DNA from: Sodalis-like secondary symbiont of Drepanosiphum platanoidis
GTDB taxonomy: Bacteria; Pseudomonadota; Gammaproteobacteria; Enterobacterales; Enterobacteriaceae
DNA: 64,000 nucleotides
NCBI RefSeq assembly: GCF_964059955.1
Contig: NZ_OZ060924.1
Span: 395,103 to 459,102, forward strand
Reading direction: 5' to 3'
Position numbers and translations under genes: made by a program. Positions 40,928-50,404 of the stretch are shown here, one piece after another. Within the stretch, counting starts at the first letter, position 1; each line of letters begins with the position of its first letter. The notes beneath the pieces are model-generated. The model worked only from the letters and a program-made list of their open reading frames with translations. It was not told the origin of the DNA and did not search any database.

Positions 40928-41368
40928 ATGCGTTTAAATAATTTATCTCCTTCTATAGGATCAACAAAAAATAAAAAAAGAAAAGGACGAGGTATTGGTT
41001 CTGGTTTAGGAAAAACTTGTGGACGTGGACATAAAGGACAAAAATCACGTGCAGGTAAAAAAATTAGACGTGGTTTTGAAGGAGGGCAAACTCCATTATA
41101 TAGGAGATTGCCCAAATTTGGATTTAAATCACGAATTAGTCAAAAAACAAAAGAAGTAAAACTTTCTGAATTATCTAAAATAAATAATTCTTTAATTACA
41201 TTAGATGTATTGAAATCTTTTAATATTATAAGAAAAAAAACTAAATTTGTTAAGATTATGTTATCTGGTAATATAAAAAAACAAATAACTTTACGTGGAA
41301 TACGTGTAAGTAAAGGTGCTAGATTAGCAATAGAATCTTTAGGTGGAATTATAGAGGAATGTAAATAA
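40928..41368 (+). CDS. rplO: 50S ribosomal protein L15
   Basis: Late-assembly 50S protein. Started at the ATG at 40928 ([12 protein letters not shown]), giving 146 aa (E. coli 144), in preference to an in-frame TTG at 40913 inside rpm[21 protein letters not shown] and [20 protein letters not shown] are conserved. Confidence 0.97.
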   Translation: MRLNNLSPSIGSTKNKKRKGRGIGSGLGKTCGRGHKGQKSRAGKKIRRGFEGGQTPLYRRLPKFGFKSRISQKTKEVKLSELSKINNSLITLDVLKSFNIIRKKTKFVKIMLSGNIKKQITLRGIRVSKGARLAIESLGGIIEECK

Positions 41369-41372
41369 ATAA

Positions 41373-42701
41373 ATGATTAAAAGAAAAAAAAATATAAATT
41401 TTAGCAAATCTAAAAATGGATTAAATGAATTAAAAAAAAGATTAATATTTGTTGTAATTTCTATAATAATTTTTAGAATTGGATCATTTATTCCAATTCC
41501 AGGTATTAATATATCTATTATAACAAAATTAATATTAGAACAAAAAAATACAATAATTGAATTATTTAATATGTTTTCTGGAGGAGCTTTAAGTAGAGCA
41601 TCTATATTTGCTTTAGGTATTGTTCCATATATTTCTTCATCTATTATTATACAACTTATTACAACATTAAGCCCTATGCTTTCAGATTTAAAAAAAGAAG
41701 GAGAATCTGGTAGAAAAAAAATTAGTAAATATACTCGTTATGGAACATTTATATTAAGTTTATTTCAAGCAACTGGAGTATCTATTGGATTAACAAAAAT
41801 TCCAGGAATACAAGATTTATTAATTATTAAAGGAATATTATTTTACTTAATATCAATAACAAGTTTAGTATCTGGAACAATGTTTTTAATGTGGTTAGGA
41901 GGACAAATAACAAATAAAGGAATTGGAAATGGTATATCTATGATTATTTTTTCAGGAATTTTATCTAGTTTACCATCAGCTATAAGTAATACTATTGAAA
42001 AATCAAGACAAGGTGAATTAAATTTTTTAAGTATTATTTTAATTATATTAATTATATTTTTAATTACTTATTTTGTTGTTTTTATAGAAAGAGGTCAAAG
42101 AAGAATTATTGTAAGTTATCCACAAAGACAACAAGGTCGTCGTATTTATTCTAGTAGAAACACTCATTTACCTTTAAAAATTAATATGGCTGGTGTAATA
42201 CCTGCTATTTTTGCTTCTAGTATTATATTATTTCCAATAACTTTAATATCTTGGTTTGGTAAAGGAATAAATTGTAAATTTTTATTAAAAATTTTTACAT
42301 ATCTACAACCTGGAAAATTATTATATACATTTTTATATATTATAATAATAATATTTTTTTGTTTTTTTTATACATCTTTAGTATTTAATTCACGTGAAAC
42401 AGCAGATAATCTTAAAAAATCAGGAGCATTTATATCTGGAATACGTCCAGGAGAAAAAACAGCAAATTATATTGATAAAATTACAAATAGATTAACTTTA
42501 ATTGGATCAATTTATATTTCATTTATATCTTTAGTTCCAGAAATAATAAAAAGTATTGTTAAGGTTCCATTTTATTTTGGAGGAACTTCATTATTAATTG
42601 TTGTTGTTGTTATAATAGATTTTATTACTCAAGTTCAAACTATAATGATATCAAGTCAATATGACTCTACATTAAAAAAATCAAAATTAAAAAAATTTTA
42701 A
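41373..42701 (+). CDS. secY: Protein translocase subunit SecY
   Basis: Channel of the Sec translocon. 442 aa (E. coli 443) with ten predicted membrane segments. The plug region [19 protein letters not shown], the cytoplasmic loop [17 protein letters not shown] and [13 protein letters not shown] are conserved. Works with the SRP RNA at 10.4 kb; SecA, SecE and SecG are outside the window. Follows rplO by 4 nt. Confidence 0.98.
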   Translation: MIKRKKNINFSKSKNGLNELKKRLIFVVISIIIFRIGSFIPIPGINISIITKLILEQKNTIIELFNMFSGGALSRASIFALGIVPYISSSIIIQLITTLSPMLSDLKKEGESGRKKISKYTRYGTFILSLFQATGVSIGLTKIPGIQDLLIIKGILFYLISITSLVSGTMFLMWLGGQITNKGIGNGISMIIFSGILSSLPSAISNTIEKSRQGELNFLSIILIILIIFLITYFVVFIERGQRRIIVSYPQRQQGRRIYSSRNTHLPLKINMAGVIPAIFASSIILFPITLISWFGKGINCKFLLKIFTYLQPGKLLYTFLYIIIIIFFCFFYTSLVFNSRETADNLKKSGAFISGIRPGEKTANYIDKITNRLTLIGSIYISFISLVPEIIKSIVKVPFYFGGTSLLIVVVVIIDFITQVQTIMISSQYDSTLKKSKLKKF

Positions 42702-42705
42702 TATA

Positions 42706-42726
42706 TTATTTCTTTAAAAGAAATAA
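42706..42726 (+). promoter_or_regulatory. Hairpin abutting the rpmJ ribosome binding site
   Basis: TTATTTCTTT (42706-42715) pairs perfectly with AAAGAAATAA (42717-42726) around one A, including a C-G pair. The right arm ends where the Shine-Dalgarno (AAGG, 42725-42728) of rpmJ begins, so folding could limit rpmJ translation or protect the secY 3' end. Confidence 0.35.
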
Positions 42727-42738
42727 GGAATATCTATA

Positions 42739-42855
42739 ATGAAAGTTCGATCTTCTATTAAAATATTATGTCGTAACTGTAAAATTATAAAACGTAAAAA
42801 TGTTATTCGTGTAATTTGTAAAGTAAATCCAAAACATAAACAAAGACAAGGTTAA
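42739..42855 (+). CDS. rpmJ: 50S ribosomal protein L36
   Basis: Smallest 50S protein, 38 aa, E. coli length. Reads [19 protein letters not shown] then [14 protein letters not shown], with the zinc ligands Cys11, Cys14, Cys27 and His33 in place. Last gene of the spc operon; a terminator-like hairpin follows. Confidence 0.97.
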   Translation: MKVRSSIKILCRNCKIIKRKNVIRVICKVNPKHKQRQG

Positions 42856-42856
42856 T

Positions 42857-42878
42857 ATTTTATTAAAATAAAATTTTT
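42857..42878 (+). terminator. Terminator-like hairpin of the spc operon
   Basis: ATTTTATT (42857-42864) pairs with AATAAAAT (42867-42874), followed by a run of T to 42878, two bases after the rpmJ stop. E. coli also ends the spc operon here. A-T-only stem. Confidence 0.4.
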
Positions 42879-42953
42879 ATAAAAAATAAAATATTTAATT
42901 TTTTTATTTTTTAAAAATTAAAAACATTTTTAAAAATTTAGGAGAAATAAATA

Positions 42954-43310
42954 GTGATAAGAATAGCAGGAATTAATATTCCAGATAATAAACATGTTAT
43001 TATTGCTCTTAGATCTATATATGGTATTGGTAAAACACGTTCTAAAAAAATTTGTAATCATATGAAACTTACTAATCATATAAAAATTAGTGATCTTTCT
43101 GAAGATCAAATATATAATTTACGTGATTTAGTTTCTAAATATATTGTTGAAGGTGATTTAAGAAGAGAAATAACTTTAAATATTAAAAGATTAATAGATT
43201 TAAATACTTATAGAGGACTCAGACATAGAAGAAATCTTCCTGTAAGAGGTCAACGTACAAAAACAAATGCTCGTACTAGAAAGGGTCCAATAAAATTAAT
43301 TAAAAAATAA
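42954..43310 (+). CDS. rpsM: 30S ribosomal protein S13
   Basis: 30S head protein bridging to L5 and P-site tRNA. 118 aa, E. coli length. Starts with GTG at 42954 after [17 protein letters not shown] and [20 protein letters not shown] are conserved. First gene of the alpha operon (rpsM-rpsK-rpsD-rpoA-rplQ), complete and in order. In E. coli S4 represses this operon at a leader pseudoknot just upstream; no such fold is evident in the 98-nt A/T leader. Confidence 0.97.
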   Translation: MIRIAGINIPDNKHVIIALRSIYGIGKTRSKKICNHMKLTNHIKISDLSEDQIYNLRDLVSKYIVEGDLRREITLNIKRLIDLNTYRGLRHRRNLPVRGQRTKTNARTRKGPIKLIKK

Positions 43311-43328
43311 ATATTCGGTTAAATAAAT

Positions 43329-43718
43329 ATGCCTAAATTACCTATTAAAAAAAGAAAAAAAATAAAAAAACAAATTTTAGATGGAATTGCTCATATACAT
43401 GCATCTTTTAACAATACTATTATTACTATTACTGATAAAAATGGTAATACATTAGGATGGGCAACTTCAGGTGGATCTGGATTTCGTGGTTCAAGAAAAT
43501 CTACTCCATTTGCTGCTCAAATTGCTGCAGAAAATTGTGCTGCAAAAGTTAAAGAATATGGAATAAAAAATCTTGAAGTTATAATTAAAGGTCCTGGTCC
43601 TGGTAGAGAATCTACTATACGTGCTTTAAATACATCTGGATTTCGAATTACTCATATTACTGATGTAACTCCTATACCACATAATGGATGTAGACCACCT
43701 AAAAAAAGACGAGTATAG
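43329..43718 (+). CDS. rpsK: 30S ribosomal protein S11
   Basis: Platform protein near the E-site mRNA. 129 aa, E. coli length. [32 protein letters not shown] and [18 protein letters not shown] are near invariant. Ends in TAG. Confidence 0.98.
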   Translation: MPKLPIKKRKKIKKQILDGIAHIHASFNNTIITITDKNGNTLGWATSGGSGFRGSRKSTPFAAQIAAENCAAKVKEYGIKNLEVIIKGPGPGRESTIRALNTSGFRITHITDVTPIPHNGCRPPKKRRV

Positions 43719-43745
43719 TATTTTAAATAAAAAAGGATAATAAAA

Positions 43746-44366
43746 ATGGCAAGATATTTAGGTCCAAGATTAAAATTAAATAGAAGAGAAGGATCAGATC
43801 TTTTATTAATATCTGGTGTACGTTCATTAGATTCTAAATGTAAAATTGATAAATTACCTGGACAACATGGATTACATAAATCAAGAATTTCTGATTATGG
43901 TATTCAATTAAGAGAAAAACAAAAAATAAAAAGAATTTATGGAATTTTAGAAAAACAATTTATTAATTATTATAAAGAAGCATTACGTACTAAAGGAAAT
44001 ACTAGTGAAAATTTATTAAAATTATTAGAAGTAAGATTAGATAATGTTGTATATCGTATGGGATTTGGATCTACTCGTTCAGAAGCAAGACAAATCATTA
44101 ATCATAAAACAATTATGGTTAATAATAAAATTGTAAATATTCCATCTTATAAAGTTATACCTAAAGATATAATAAAAGTTAGAAAAAAATCAATTAAACA
44201 ATCACGTATTCAAGCAGCATTAGAATTATCTGAACAAAGAGAAAAACCAATATGGATTCAAGTTAATAAAAAAGAAATGAATGGAATTTTTACACGTATT
44301 CCTGATAGATCAGATTTGCCTTCAGATATTAATGAACATTTAATTATTGAATTTTATTCAAAATAA
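43746..44366 (+). CDS. rpsD: 30S ribosomal protein S4
   Basis: Assembly initiator and, in E. coli, repressor of the alpha operon. 206 aa, E. coli length. [19 protein letters not shown] start, S4 RNA-binding domain with [20 protein letters not shown]. Full length. Confidence 0.98.
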   Translation: MARYLGPRLKLNRREGSDLLLISGVRSLDSKCKIDKLPGQHGLHKSRISDYGIQLREKQKIKRIYGILEKQFINYYKEALRTKGNTSENLLKLLEVRLDNVVYRMGFGSTRSEARQIINHKTIMVNNKIVNIPSYKVIPKDIIKVRKKSIKQSRIQAALELSEQREKPIWIQVNKKEMNGIFTRIPDRSDLPSDINEHLIIEFYSK

Positions 44367-44401
44367 AATACTTTTAAAAGAATTAATAGAGAGAATATAT
44401 A

Positions 44402-45391
44402 ATGCAAAATTCTTTAACAAATTTCTTAAAACCACGTTTAGTAGGAATTGAGCAAATTAGTTTAACTCATTCTAAAGTAACTTTAGAACCATTAGAACGT
44501 GGTTTTGGTCATACATTAGGTAATGCTCTTAGAAGAATTTTGTTATCATCAATGCCAGGATGTGCAGTTACTGAAGTAGAAATTGATGATATATTACATG
44601 AATATAGTTCTAAAGATGGAATAAAGGAAGATATTATTGAAATTTTATTAAATTTAAAAAGTTTAGCAATAAAAATATATGAAAAAGATGTTGTAACATT
44701 AAATTTAAAAAAATCTGGATGTTGTATAGTTACTGCAAATGACATTATACATAATAATAATGTAGATATTTTAAATAAAGATCATATTATTTGTAATTTA
44801 ACTCATAAAAATTCTTCTATAAATATGAGAATTAAAGTACAACGTGGTCGTGGTTATGATCCAGCTTCATTAAGAATAATTTCTGAAGAAAATAATACTA
44901 AATCTATTGGAAGATTATTAGTAGATGCATGTTATAGTCCAATAGAAAGAATTTCTTATAATGTAGAAGCAGCAAGAGTTGAAAATAGAACTGATTTAGA
45001 TAAATTAATAATGGAAATAGAAACTAATGGAACAATAGATCCAGAAGAAGCAATACGTCGTGCAGCAACAATATTATCTGAACAACTTGAATCATTTATT
45101 GATTTAAAAGATATAAGACAACAAGAAATTATAGAAAAAAAACCAGATTTTGATCCAATATTACTTAGACCAGTAGATGATTTAGAATTGACAGTAAGAT
45201 CAGCTAATTGTTTAAAAACAGAAATGATTCATTATATTGGAGATCTTATTCAACGCACTGAAGTAGAACTTTTAAAAACACCAAATCTTGGAAAAAAATC
45301 TCTTACTGAAATTAAAGATGTATTAGCTTTAAGAGGTTTATCTTTAGGCATGAAAATAGAAAATTGGCCTCCTACAAATATTTCAGATTAA
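44402..45391 (+). CDS. rpoA: RNA polymerase alpha subunit
   Basis: Dimerises to nucleate RNA polymerase. 329 aa, E. coli length. The N-terminal domain has [20 protein letters not shown]; the flexible linker is followed by an intact C-terminal domain ([17 protein letters not shown]...[14 protein letters not shown]), which contacts promoter UP elements and activators. AGAGAG ribosome binding site. Confidence 0.98.
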   Translation: MQNSLTNFLKPRLVGIEQISLTHSKVTLEPLERGFGHTLGNALRRILLSSMPGCAVTEVEIDDILHEYSSKDGIKEDIIEILLNLKSLAIKIYEKDVVTLNLKKSGCCIVTANDIIHNNNVDILNKDHIICNLTHKNSSINMRIKVQRGRGYDPASLRIISEENNTKSIGRLLVDACYSPIERISYNVEAARVENRTDLDKLIMEIETNGTIDPEEAIRRAATILSEQLESFIDLKDIRQQEIIEKKPDFDPILLRPVDDLELTVRSANCLKTEMIHYIGDLIQRTEVELLKTPNLGKKSLTEIKDVLALRGLSLGMKIENWPPTNISD

Positions 45392-45422
45392 TAATTTTTA
45401 AAAAATTTTTAAGGATTTTAAT

Positions 45423-45806
45423 ATGAACCATAGAAAAATTGGACGTAAACTTAATAGAAATAGTAGTCATCGTAAATCAATGTTTAAAAATATAATTGAT
45501 TCATTATTAAAAAATGAAATAATAAAAACTACACTTCCTAAAGCAAAAGAAATGAGAAGATTTATAGAACCATTAATAACAACTTCAAAAAAAGATAATG
45601 TCTCTAATAGAAGAATAATATTTAAATTTATTAGAAATAAAAGTATTTTATCAAAATTATTTAATGAAATTGGTCCTAGATTTAAAAATAGAATGGGAGG
45701 GTATACTCGTATTTTTAAATGTGGTTTTCGATCTGGAGATAATGCTCCTATGGCTTATATAGAATTAATAGATCGTAATAAGAATAATTTAAAAAATAAA
45801 AAATAA
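45423..45806 (+). CDS. rplQ: 50S ribosomal protein L17
   Basis: Near the tunnel exit. 127 aa, E. coli length. [20 protein letters not shown] start and [18 protein letters not shown]. Last gene of the alpha operon. Confidence 0.97.
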   Translation: MNHRKIGRKLNRNSSHRKSMFKNIIDSLLKNEIIKTTLPKAKEMRRFIEPLITTSKKDNVSNRRIIFKFIRNKSILSKLFNEIGPRFKNRMGGYTRIFKCGFRSGDNAPMAYIELIDRNKNNLKNKK

Positions 45807-45818
45807 AATAATATATTT

Positions 45819-45855
45819 TTTAAATTTTTAAAAATTTAAATTTTATTTATTTTTT
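45819..45855 (+). terminator. Terminator-like hairpins of the alpha operon
   Basis: A perfect 22-bp palindrome (45819-45840, TTTAAATTTTT then AAAAATTTAAA) begins 12 nt after the rplQ stop and leads into T-rich sequence. A second stem (45845-45854 with 45859-45868) follows. Placement fits an intrinsic terminator, with the usual caveat that stems are A-T only. Confidence 0.45.
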
Positions 45856-45896
45856 TATAAAAATAAATATATAATTAAATATTATTTAGGTGAATA

Positions 45897-46427
45897 ATGA
45901 ATTTAAAAAATGTTCCAGAAGGAAAAAATTTTCCAAATGATTTATATGTAATTATAGAAATTTCACTTAATTCTTGTCCAGTAGTTAAATATGAAATTGA
46001 CAAAAAAACAGGAATTCCATTTGTAGATAGATTTGTTCCTACTGCTATGTTTTATCCATTTAATTATGGATATGTAAACAATACAATTTCATTAGATGGA
46101 GATCCAATAGATGTAATGATTCATTCTTATTTTCCATTAATATTAGGATCTGTTATTCTTTGTAGACCAATTGGATTATTAAGAATGTCTGATGAATCTG
46201 GTGAAGATATTAAATTATTTGTAGTTCCTCATAATTCAATTACTAAAGAATTTGATCATATAAATAATATATCTGAAATTTCTTTAATAATAAAAGAAAG
46301 AATTATTCATTTTTTTAAAAATTATAAAAATTTAGAAAAAAATAAATGGGTTAAAATATATGGATGGGAAAATATAGAATCTGCTAAAAATGAATTATTA
46401 ATTTCTTATAATAGAAAAAAAATTTAA
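45897..46427 (+). CDS. ppa: Inorganic pyrophosphatase
   Basis: Hydrolyses pyrophosphate released by DNA, RNA and aminoacyl-tRNA synthesis. 176 aa, E. coli length, family I. The metal-binding signature is in SLDGDPIDVM; YPFNYGYV and the GEDIKLFVVP strand are kept. AGGTGA ribosome binding site. Confidence 0.98.
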   Translation: MNLKNVPEGKNFPNDLYVIIEISLNSCPVVKYEIDKKTGIPFVDRFVPTAMFYPFNYGYVNNTISLDGDPIDVMIHSYFPLILGSVILCRPIGLLRMSDESGEDIKLFVVPHNSITKEFDHINNISEISLIIKERIIHFFKNYKNLEKNKWVKIYGWENIESAKNELLISYNRKKI

Positions 46428-46571
46428 TTTTAAATAAAAATTTTAAATTAAAAAATATTAAAAAATAAAATTATTAATATTTTTATATATTAATATTTAA
46501 AATTTATATACAAATAAATATAAAATTATTTTTTTTAAAATTAATAATATTTTTATTTTTTAAAAAATTAA

Positions 46572-46645
46572 TCGGCGAGAGAGGATTTGAACCTCCGACC
46601 CACTGGTCCCAAACCAGTTGCGCTACCAAGCTGCGCTACCCGCCG
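46572..46645 (-). tRNA. proM: tRNA-Pro (anticodon TGG)
   Basis: Minus-strand cloverleaf beginning CGGCGGGTAGCGCAGCTTGG with anticodon loop TTTGGGA, matching E. coli proM closely. The acceptor stem has a G-T wobble at position 6. CCA is not encoded. Last of a four-tRNA operon. Confidence 0.97.
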
Positions 46646-46655
46646 AAATTTTTAT

Positions 46656-46739
46656 TACGAAGAGAGGGATTTGAACCCTCACGTCTTTTAAGACACTAAC
46701 ACCTGAAGTTAATGCGTCTACCTATTTCGCCATCTTCGT
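46656..46739 (-). tRNA. leuT: tRNA-Leu (anticodon CAG)
   Basis: 84-nt class II tRNA on the minus strand with a long variable arm (GTCTTAAAAGAC), anticodon loop TTCAGGT and acceptor ACGAAGA/TCTTCGT. Equivalent to E. coli leuT in the same operon position. CCA is not encoded. Confidence 0.97.
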
Positions 46740-46768
46740 TTTTATATATTTAAAATTTTTATAAAAAA

Positions 46769-46845
46769 TGGGGTGATTGATGGGATTTGAACCCATGACC
46801 ACTGGAACCACAATCCAGGGCTCTACCAACTGAGCTACAATCACC
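46769..46845 (-). tRNA. hisR: tRNA-His (anticodon GTG)
   Basis: Minus-strand cloverleaf GGTGATTGTAGCTCAGTTGG with anticodon loop TTGTGGT. The extra 5' G (position -1) pairs with C73, the identity element for HisRS. Unlike the other tRNAs here, CCA follows in the DNA (46769-46771). Confidence 0.97.
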
Positions 46846-46872
46846 ATATTTTATATATATAAAAAAAATATT

Positions 46873-46946
46873 TGCGCTAGTCAGGAATTGAACCTGAGAC
46901 TTATGCTTTCGGAAAGCATTACTCTATCCATCTGAGTTACAAGCGC
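46873..46946 (-). tRNA. argX: tRNA-Arg (anticodon CCG)
   Basis: First tRNA of the operon, equivalent to E. coli argX. Anticodon loop TTCCGAA; D-arm ACTC/GAGT; T-stem TCAGG/CCTGA. The acceptor GCGCTTG pairs with CTAGCGC except for a T6-T67 mismatch. CCA is not encoded. Confidence 0.95.
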
Positions 46947-46964
46947 ATAATAACATTTAATTAT

Positions 46965-46993
46965 ATAATACGAATTTATTTATTTAATGTCTA
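46965..46993 (-). promoter_or_regulatory. Sigma-70 promoter of the Arg-His-Leu-Pro tRNA operon
   Basis: On the minus strand, TAGACA (46988-46993) and TATTAT (46965-46970) are spaced by exactly 17 nt; each matches 5 of 6 consensus bases. The tRNA-Arg 5' end lies about 18 nt past the -10 box, giving a short leader. This is the best promoter in the window. Confidence 0.6.
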
Positions 46994-47121
46994 GTATTTT
47001 TTATAAAAAAAACTTTAAAAATTTTAAAAAATAAATTTTTTAAAAAATTTATTTTTACAATATGAATTATATACTAATATAATTATTTTTAATATAAAAT
47101 ATATAAGAAAATAATAAAATT

Positions 47122-49956
47122 TTAATTATCAATTGGTTTCATAATAGGAGAATTAGAATGATTTTTTGCAGTATGTGCTCCTGCAAAATTTTTTTTCTTA
47201 TATATATAACAAGATTTTTTTATAAAAATATTAGATATATTTTGTAAAATTATATTTTCATAATTTACCAATGGAACTTTCGTAATAGGTGCACTAGAAA
47301 AATTTTTATTTTCTTGTTTAATAAAAAGATTTATCGATTTATTAAAAGAAATATTTTTTTTAATTAGTTTGTATTTTTTTTTACATAAAATATTTTTATT
47401 TTTAATAATTAAATTTTTATTAAAATTAAAGAATTTTTCATATATATTATTTATATTTAAAAATTTTTTTAAAAAATTATTTATTTTTTTTTCCATTATT
47501 ATTTTAATATCCTTGTTATTAAAATTTTTATAAAAAATTAATTTATTTTTATTAAAAATATTTAAATTTTTTATTTTATTATTTTTTAATAATTTTTTAA
47601 TAAAAAATTTTTCTATTTTTAAAAAATGAATTTTAATAATTTTTTTATTTAAAATAAATTTATTTATAATAATATTTTGTAAAAAAAAATTATTACTTAA
47701 AATTAATAAATTTTTTTTATTTATATAAAAAATTAAAAATATATTTTTTTTATTTTTTTTTATTTTAAAATTATTTTTAATATTATATATATTTTTTTTT
47801 TTAAAAAATTTTTTATATATATTTTTTTTTTCTTTTATAGAAAAATAAAAATTAATTTTAATAAAAATATTATTATTTAATAAATAAATATTATTTTTAT
47901 GTTTTTTTTTTAAATTAAATAAATTTTTATTAAAAAATAAAATATTTTTTTTTAAAAAATTATTATTTATATAATAAAAATTATTTTTTAATTTATTAAA
48001 AAAATAAATTCTATAAAATATAATATAATTTTTTTTATTATAAATTTTTTTACAAAAAAATTTTTTAAAATTAAAAATTATATTTATTTTTAATATTTTT
48101 TTTATAAAATTATATATATTTATTTTTTTTTTATTAATTTTATTTTTAATAAAAAAAATATATTTTTTATATATAAGTAAAAATTTTTTAAATTTAATTA
48201 TTTTTTTTTTTATAAAATAAATTATTTTTTTTTTTAAATTTTTTAAAATATTTTTATATATTGTATAAAAATAAGATAAATAAAAAATTAATATTTTAAA
48301 AATAAAATTATATAAAATTAATAATTTATGTTTATAAAATATTTTTATATTTGATTTAAAAATAAATTTTTCATTTTTTTTAAATTTTATTTTATTATAA
48401 ATATTAGAATTTTCTTTATAATAATTTTTTTTATTCATATAAAAATTTGGAAGAAGATAACTATAAATATATTTATCTTCTCCTTTACGTACTCTTATAA
48501 TTTCATAATTAGGAGTTTTCATATTAATACTAGGAACGATAACTGTACGAACATTTTTTTTTCTTTTTTCTATATAATATATAGCTTTTCTTTTTTCATT
48601 AAGTAAATAAGAAGCAATAGATATTGGAACAATTACATGAATTTCTTGAGTATTTTCTTTAAGAATTTCTTCTTCAATTATTCTTAAAATAGAAAGAGAT
48701 AAAGATTTATTATCTCTAATAGATCCAGTACCATTACATTTAGGACAAGTATAATGATTTATATCTCTTAAAGAAGATCTTAATCTTTGTCTAGAAAGTT
48801 CTAATAATCCAAAAGAAGAAATTTTTCCAATTTGAATACGTGCACGATCTTCACGAACTGCATATTTTAAAAAATTTTCTATTTTTCTTTGATTACATAT
48901 TAATGACATATCTATAAAATCTATAACTATTAAACCACCCAAATCTCTTAAACGTATTTGACGAGATATTTCATCAGTTGCTTCTAAATTTGTATTTAAA
49001 GCAGTTTCTTCAATGTCATTTCCTTTTCTATATTTTGAAGAATTTATATCAATAGCTGTTAAAGCTTCCATAGTATCAATTACTATTGATCCACCTGAAT
49101 TTAATTTAACCTCTCTTTTAAAAGCAGATTCAATTTGAGATTCAATTTGATAATAATTAAATAATGGAATATTTTTATTATAAAATTTTATTTTATTTAA
49201 GAAATCTAAACGTCCAAGAGTTATTATATAATTTTGTGCTATATTTAATATATTATAATTATCTATTAAAATTTCACCTATATCAATATTTAAATAATCT
49301 CTAAATGCTCTAATTAAAATACTTCTTTCTTCATATATTAAAAATGGTGCAGAATTATATTTTGCAGATTTTTTAATAAACTTCCAATGTTTTAATCTAA
49401 AATTTAAATCACATTGAAGAGTTTGTATAGATTTCCCTAATCCAGCAGTTCTAATAATTAATCCCATATCTTTAGGAATTTTTAAAGATGATATAATTTT
49501 TTTTATTTTTAATCTATCATTTCCATATATACGTCTAGAAATACCATTAGCTTTATTATTATTTGGCATTAAAATTAAATAACTTCCAGCAAGACTAATA
49601 AATGTAGTTAAAGCTGCTCCTTTGTTTCCTCTTTCTTCTTTGTTTACTTGAACAATTATTTCTTGTCCTTCATATAATAAATCTTTAATATTTAATTTAT
49701 TTTTAAAAAAATTTTTAGAAGAAAAATATTCAGAAGAAATTTCTTTTAATGGTAGAAATCCATGACGATTTAAACTATAATTAACAAAAACTGCTTCTAA
49801 ACTTGGTTCAATTCTAATAATTTTACCTTTATATATATTAGATTTATTTTGTTTATTTCCAAAAGTTTCTATATCTAAATCATATAATTTTTGCCCATCC
49901 ACTAAAGCAATACGTAATTCTTCCTCTTGAGTTGCATTAATTAACATTCTTTTCAT
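47122..49956 (-). CDS. rne: Ribonuclease E
   Basis: Essential endoribonuclease for mRNA decay and rRNA/tRNA processing. 944 aa (E. coli 1061). The catalytic half (1 to about 510) is well conserved: MKRMLINATQ start, S1 domain, metal-binding Asp in IDINSSKY and VIDFIDM, zinc-link CPKCNGTG. From about 515 to 880 the scaffold half is low-complexity Lys/Asn/Ile/Phe with no recognisable RhlB or enolase sites. The last 60 residues again match E. coli: SAPITKVP and NFAGAHTAKNHSNSP, corresponding to the PNPase-binding C-terminus. Divergent from rluC as in E. coli. Confidence 0.96.
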   Translation of the reverse strand: MKRMLINATQEEELRIALVDGQKLYDLDIETFGNKQNKSNIYKGKIIRIEPSLEAVFVNYSLNRHGFLPLKEISSEYFSSKNFFKNKLNIKDLLYEGQEIIVQVNKEERGNKGAALTTFISLAGSYLILMPNNNKANGISRRIYGNDRLKIKKIISSLKIPKDMGLIIRTAGLGKSIQTLQCDLNFRLKHWKFIKKSAKYNSAPFLIYEERSILIRAFRDYLNIDIGEILIDNYNILNIAQNYIITLGRLDFLNKIKFYNKNIPLFNYYQIESQIESAFKREVKLNSGGSIVIDTMEALTAIDINSSKYRKGNDIEETALNTNLEATDEISRQIRLRDLGGLIVIDFIDMSLICNQRKIENFLKYAVREDRARIQIGKISSFGLLELSRQRLRSSLRDINHYTCPKCNGTGSIRDNKSLSLSILRIIEEEILKENTQEIHVIVPISIASYLLNEKRKAIYYIEKRKKNVRTVIVPSINMKTPNYEIIRVRKGEDKYIYSYLLPNFYMNKKNYYKENSNIYNKIKFKKNEKFIFKSNIKIFYKHKLLILYNFIFKILIFYLSYFYTIYKNILKNLKKKIIYFIKKKIIKFKKFLLIYKKYIFFIKNKINKKKINIYNFIKKILKINIIFNFKKFFCKKIYNKKNYIIFYRIYFFNKLKNNFYYINNNFLKKNILFFNKNLFNLKKKHKNNIYLLNNNIFIKINFYFSIKEKKNIYKKFFKKKNIYNIKNNFKIKKNKKNIFLIFYINKKNLLILSNNFFLQNIIINKFILNKKIIKIHFLKIEKFFIKKLLKNNKIKNLNIFNKNKLIFYKNFNNKDIKIIMEKKINNFLKKFLNINNIYEKFFNFNKNLIIKNKNILCKKKYKLIKKNISFNKSINLFIKQENKNFSSAPITKVPLVNYENIILQNISNIFIKKSCYIYKKKNFAGAHTAKNHSNSPIMKPIDN
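47125..47313 (-). other. Conserved C-terminal (PNPase-binding type) segment of RNase E
   Basis: Residues about 882-944 align with the extreme C-terminus of E. coli RNase E (SAPMTRAP ... AGGHTATHHASA), the polynucleotide phosphorylase binding site, after some 365 residues that align with nothing. Confidence 0.7.
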
Positions 49957-50404
49957 TATAAGATACTCATTTAAATTTATTATTCATAATATTTAATGAC
50001 TAGATTATTACAGTATATATATCTTAATTAATAAATTAATTTATTTTTAATAAAAATTTAATTTAAAATTTTATATTTTTTTCAAAAAAATAATCTATTT
50101 TAATATTTTAAAAAATTTATAATTTTATATATTAAAATACTTTTAATTTTTTATAATATATATAATATTAAATTAATATTTAATTTTTTTTATTAAAAAT
50201 ATATTTTTTTTTATTTTTAATTTTAAATTTATATATTAAAAATATTTATTTTAAATATTTATTATAAATATTTATTTTTTTAAAAATTATAATTTTAAAA
50301 AAATAATTAAATTTAAATTATTTTATAAAATTTTTAAAAAATAAAATATTTTTAATATAAAATTTAAAATTAAAAAATAATTATTAAAATTTTTTGGAAT
50401 TTTT
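49957..50404. other. Divergent spacer rne / rluC
   Basis: About 450 bases. A patch at 49985-50030 (minus strand reads ACTGTAATAATCTAGTC) is less A/T-pure than its surroundings and lies in the rne 5' leader, where E. coli has a structured region used in autoregulation. No gene. Confidence 0.5.
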
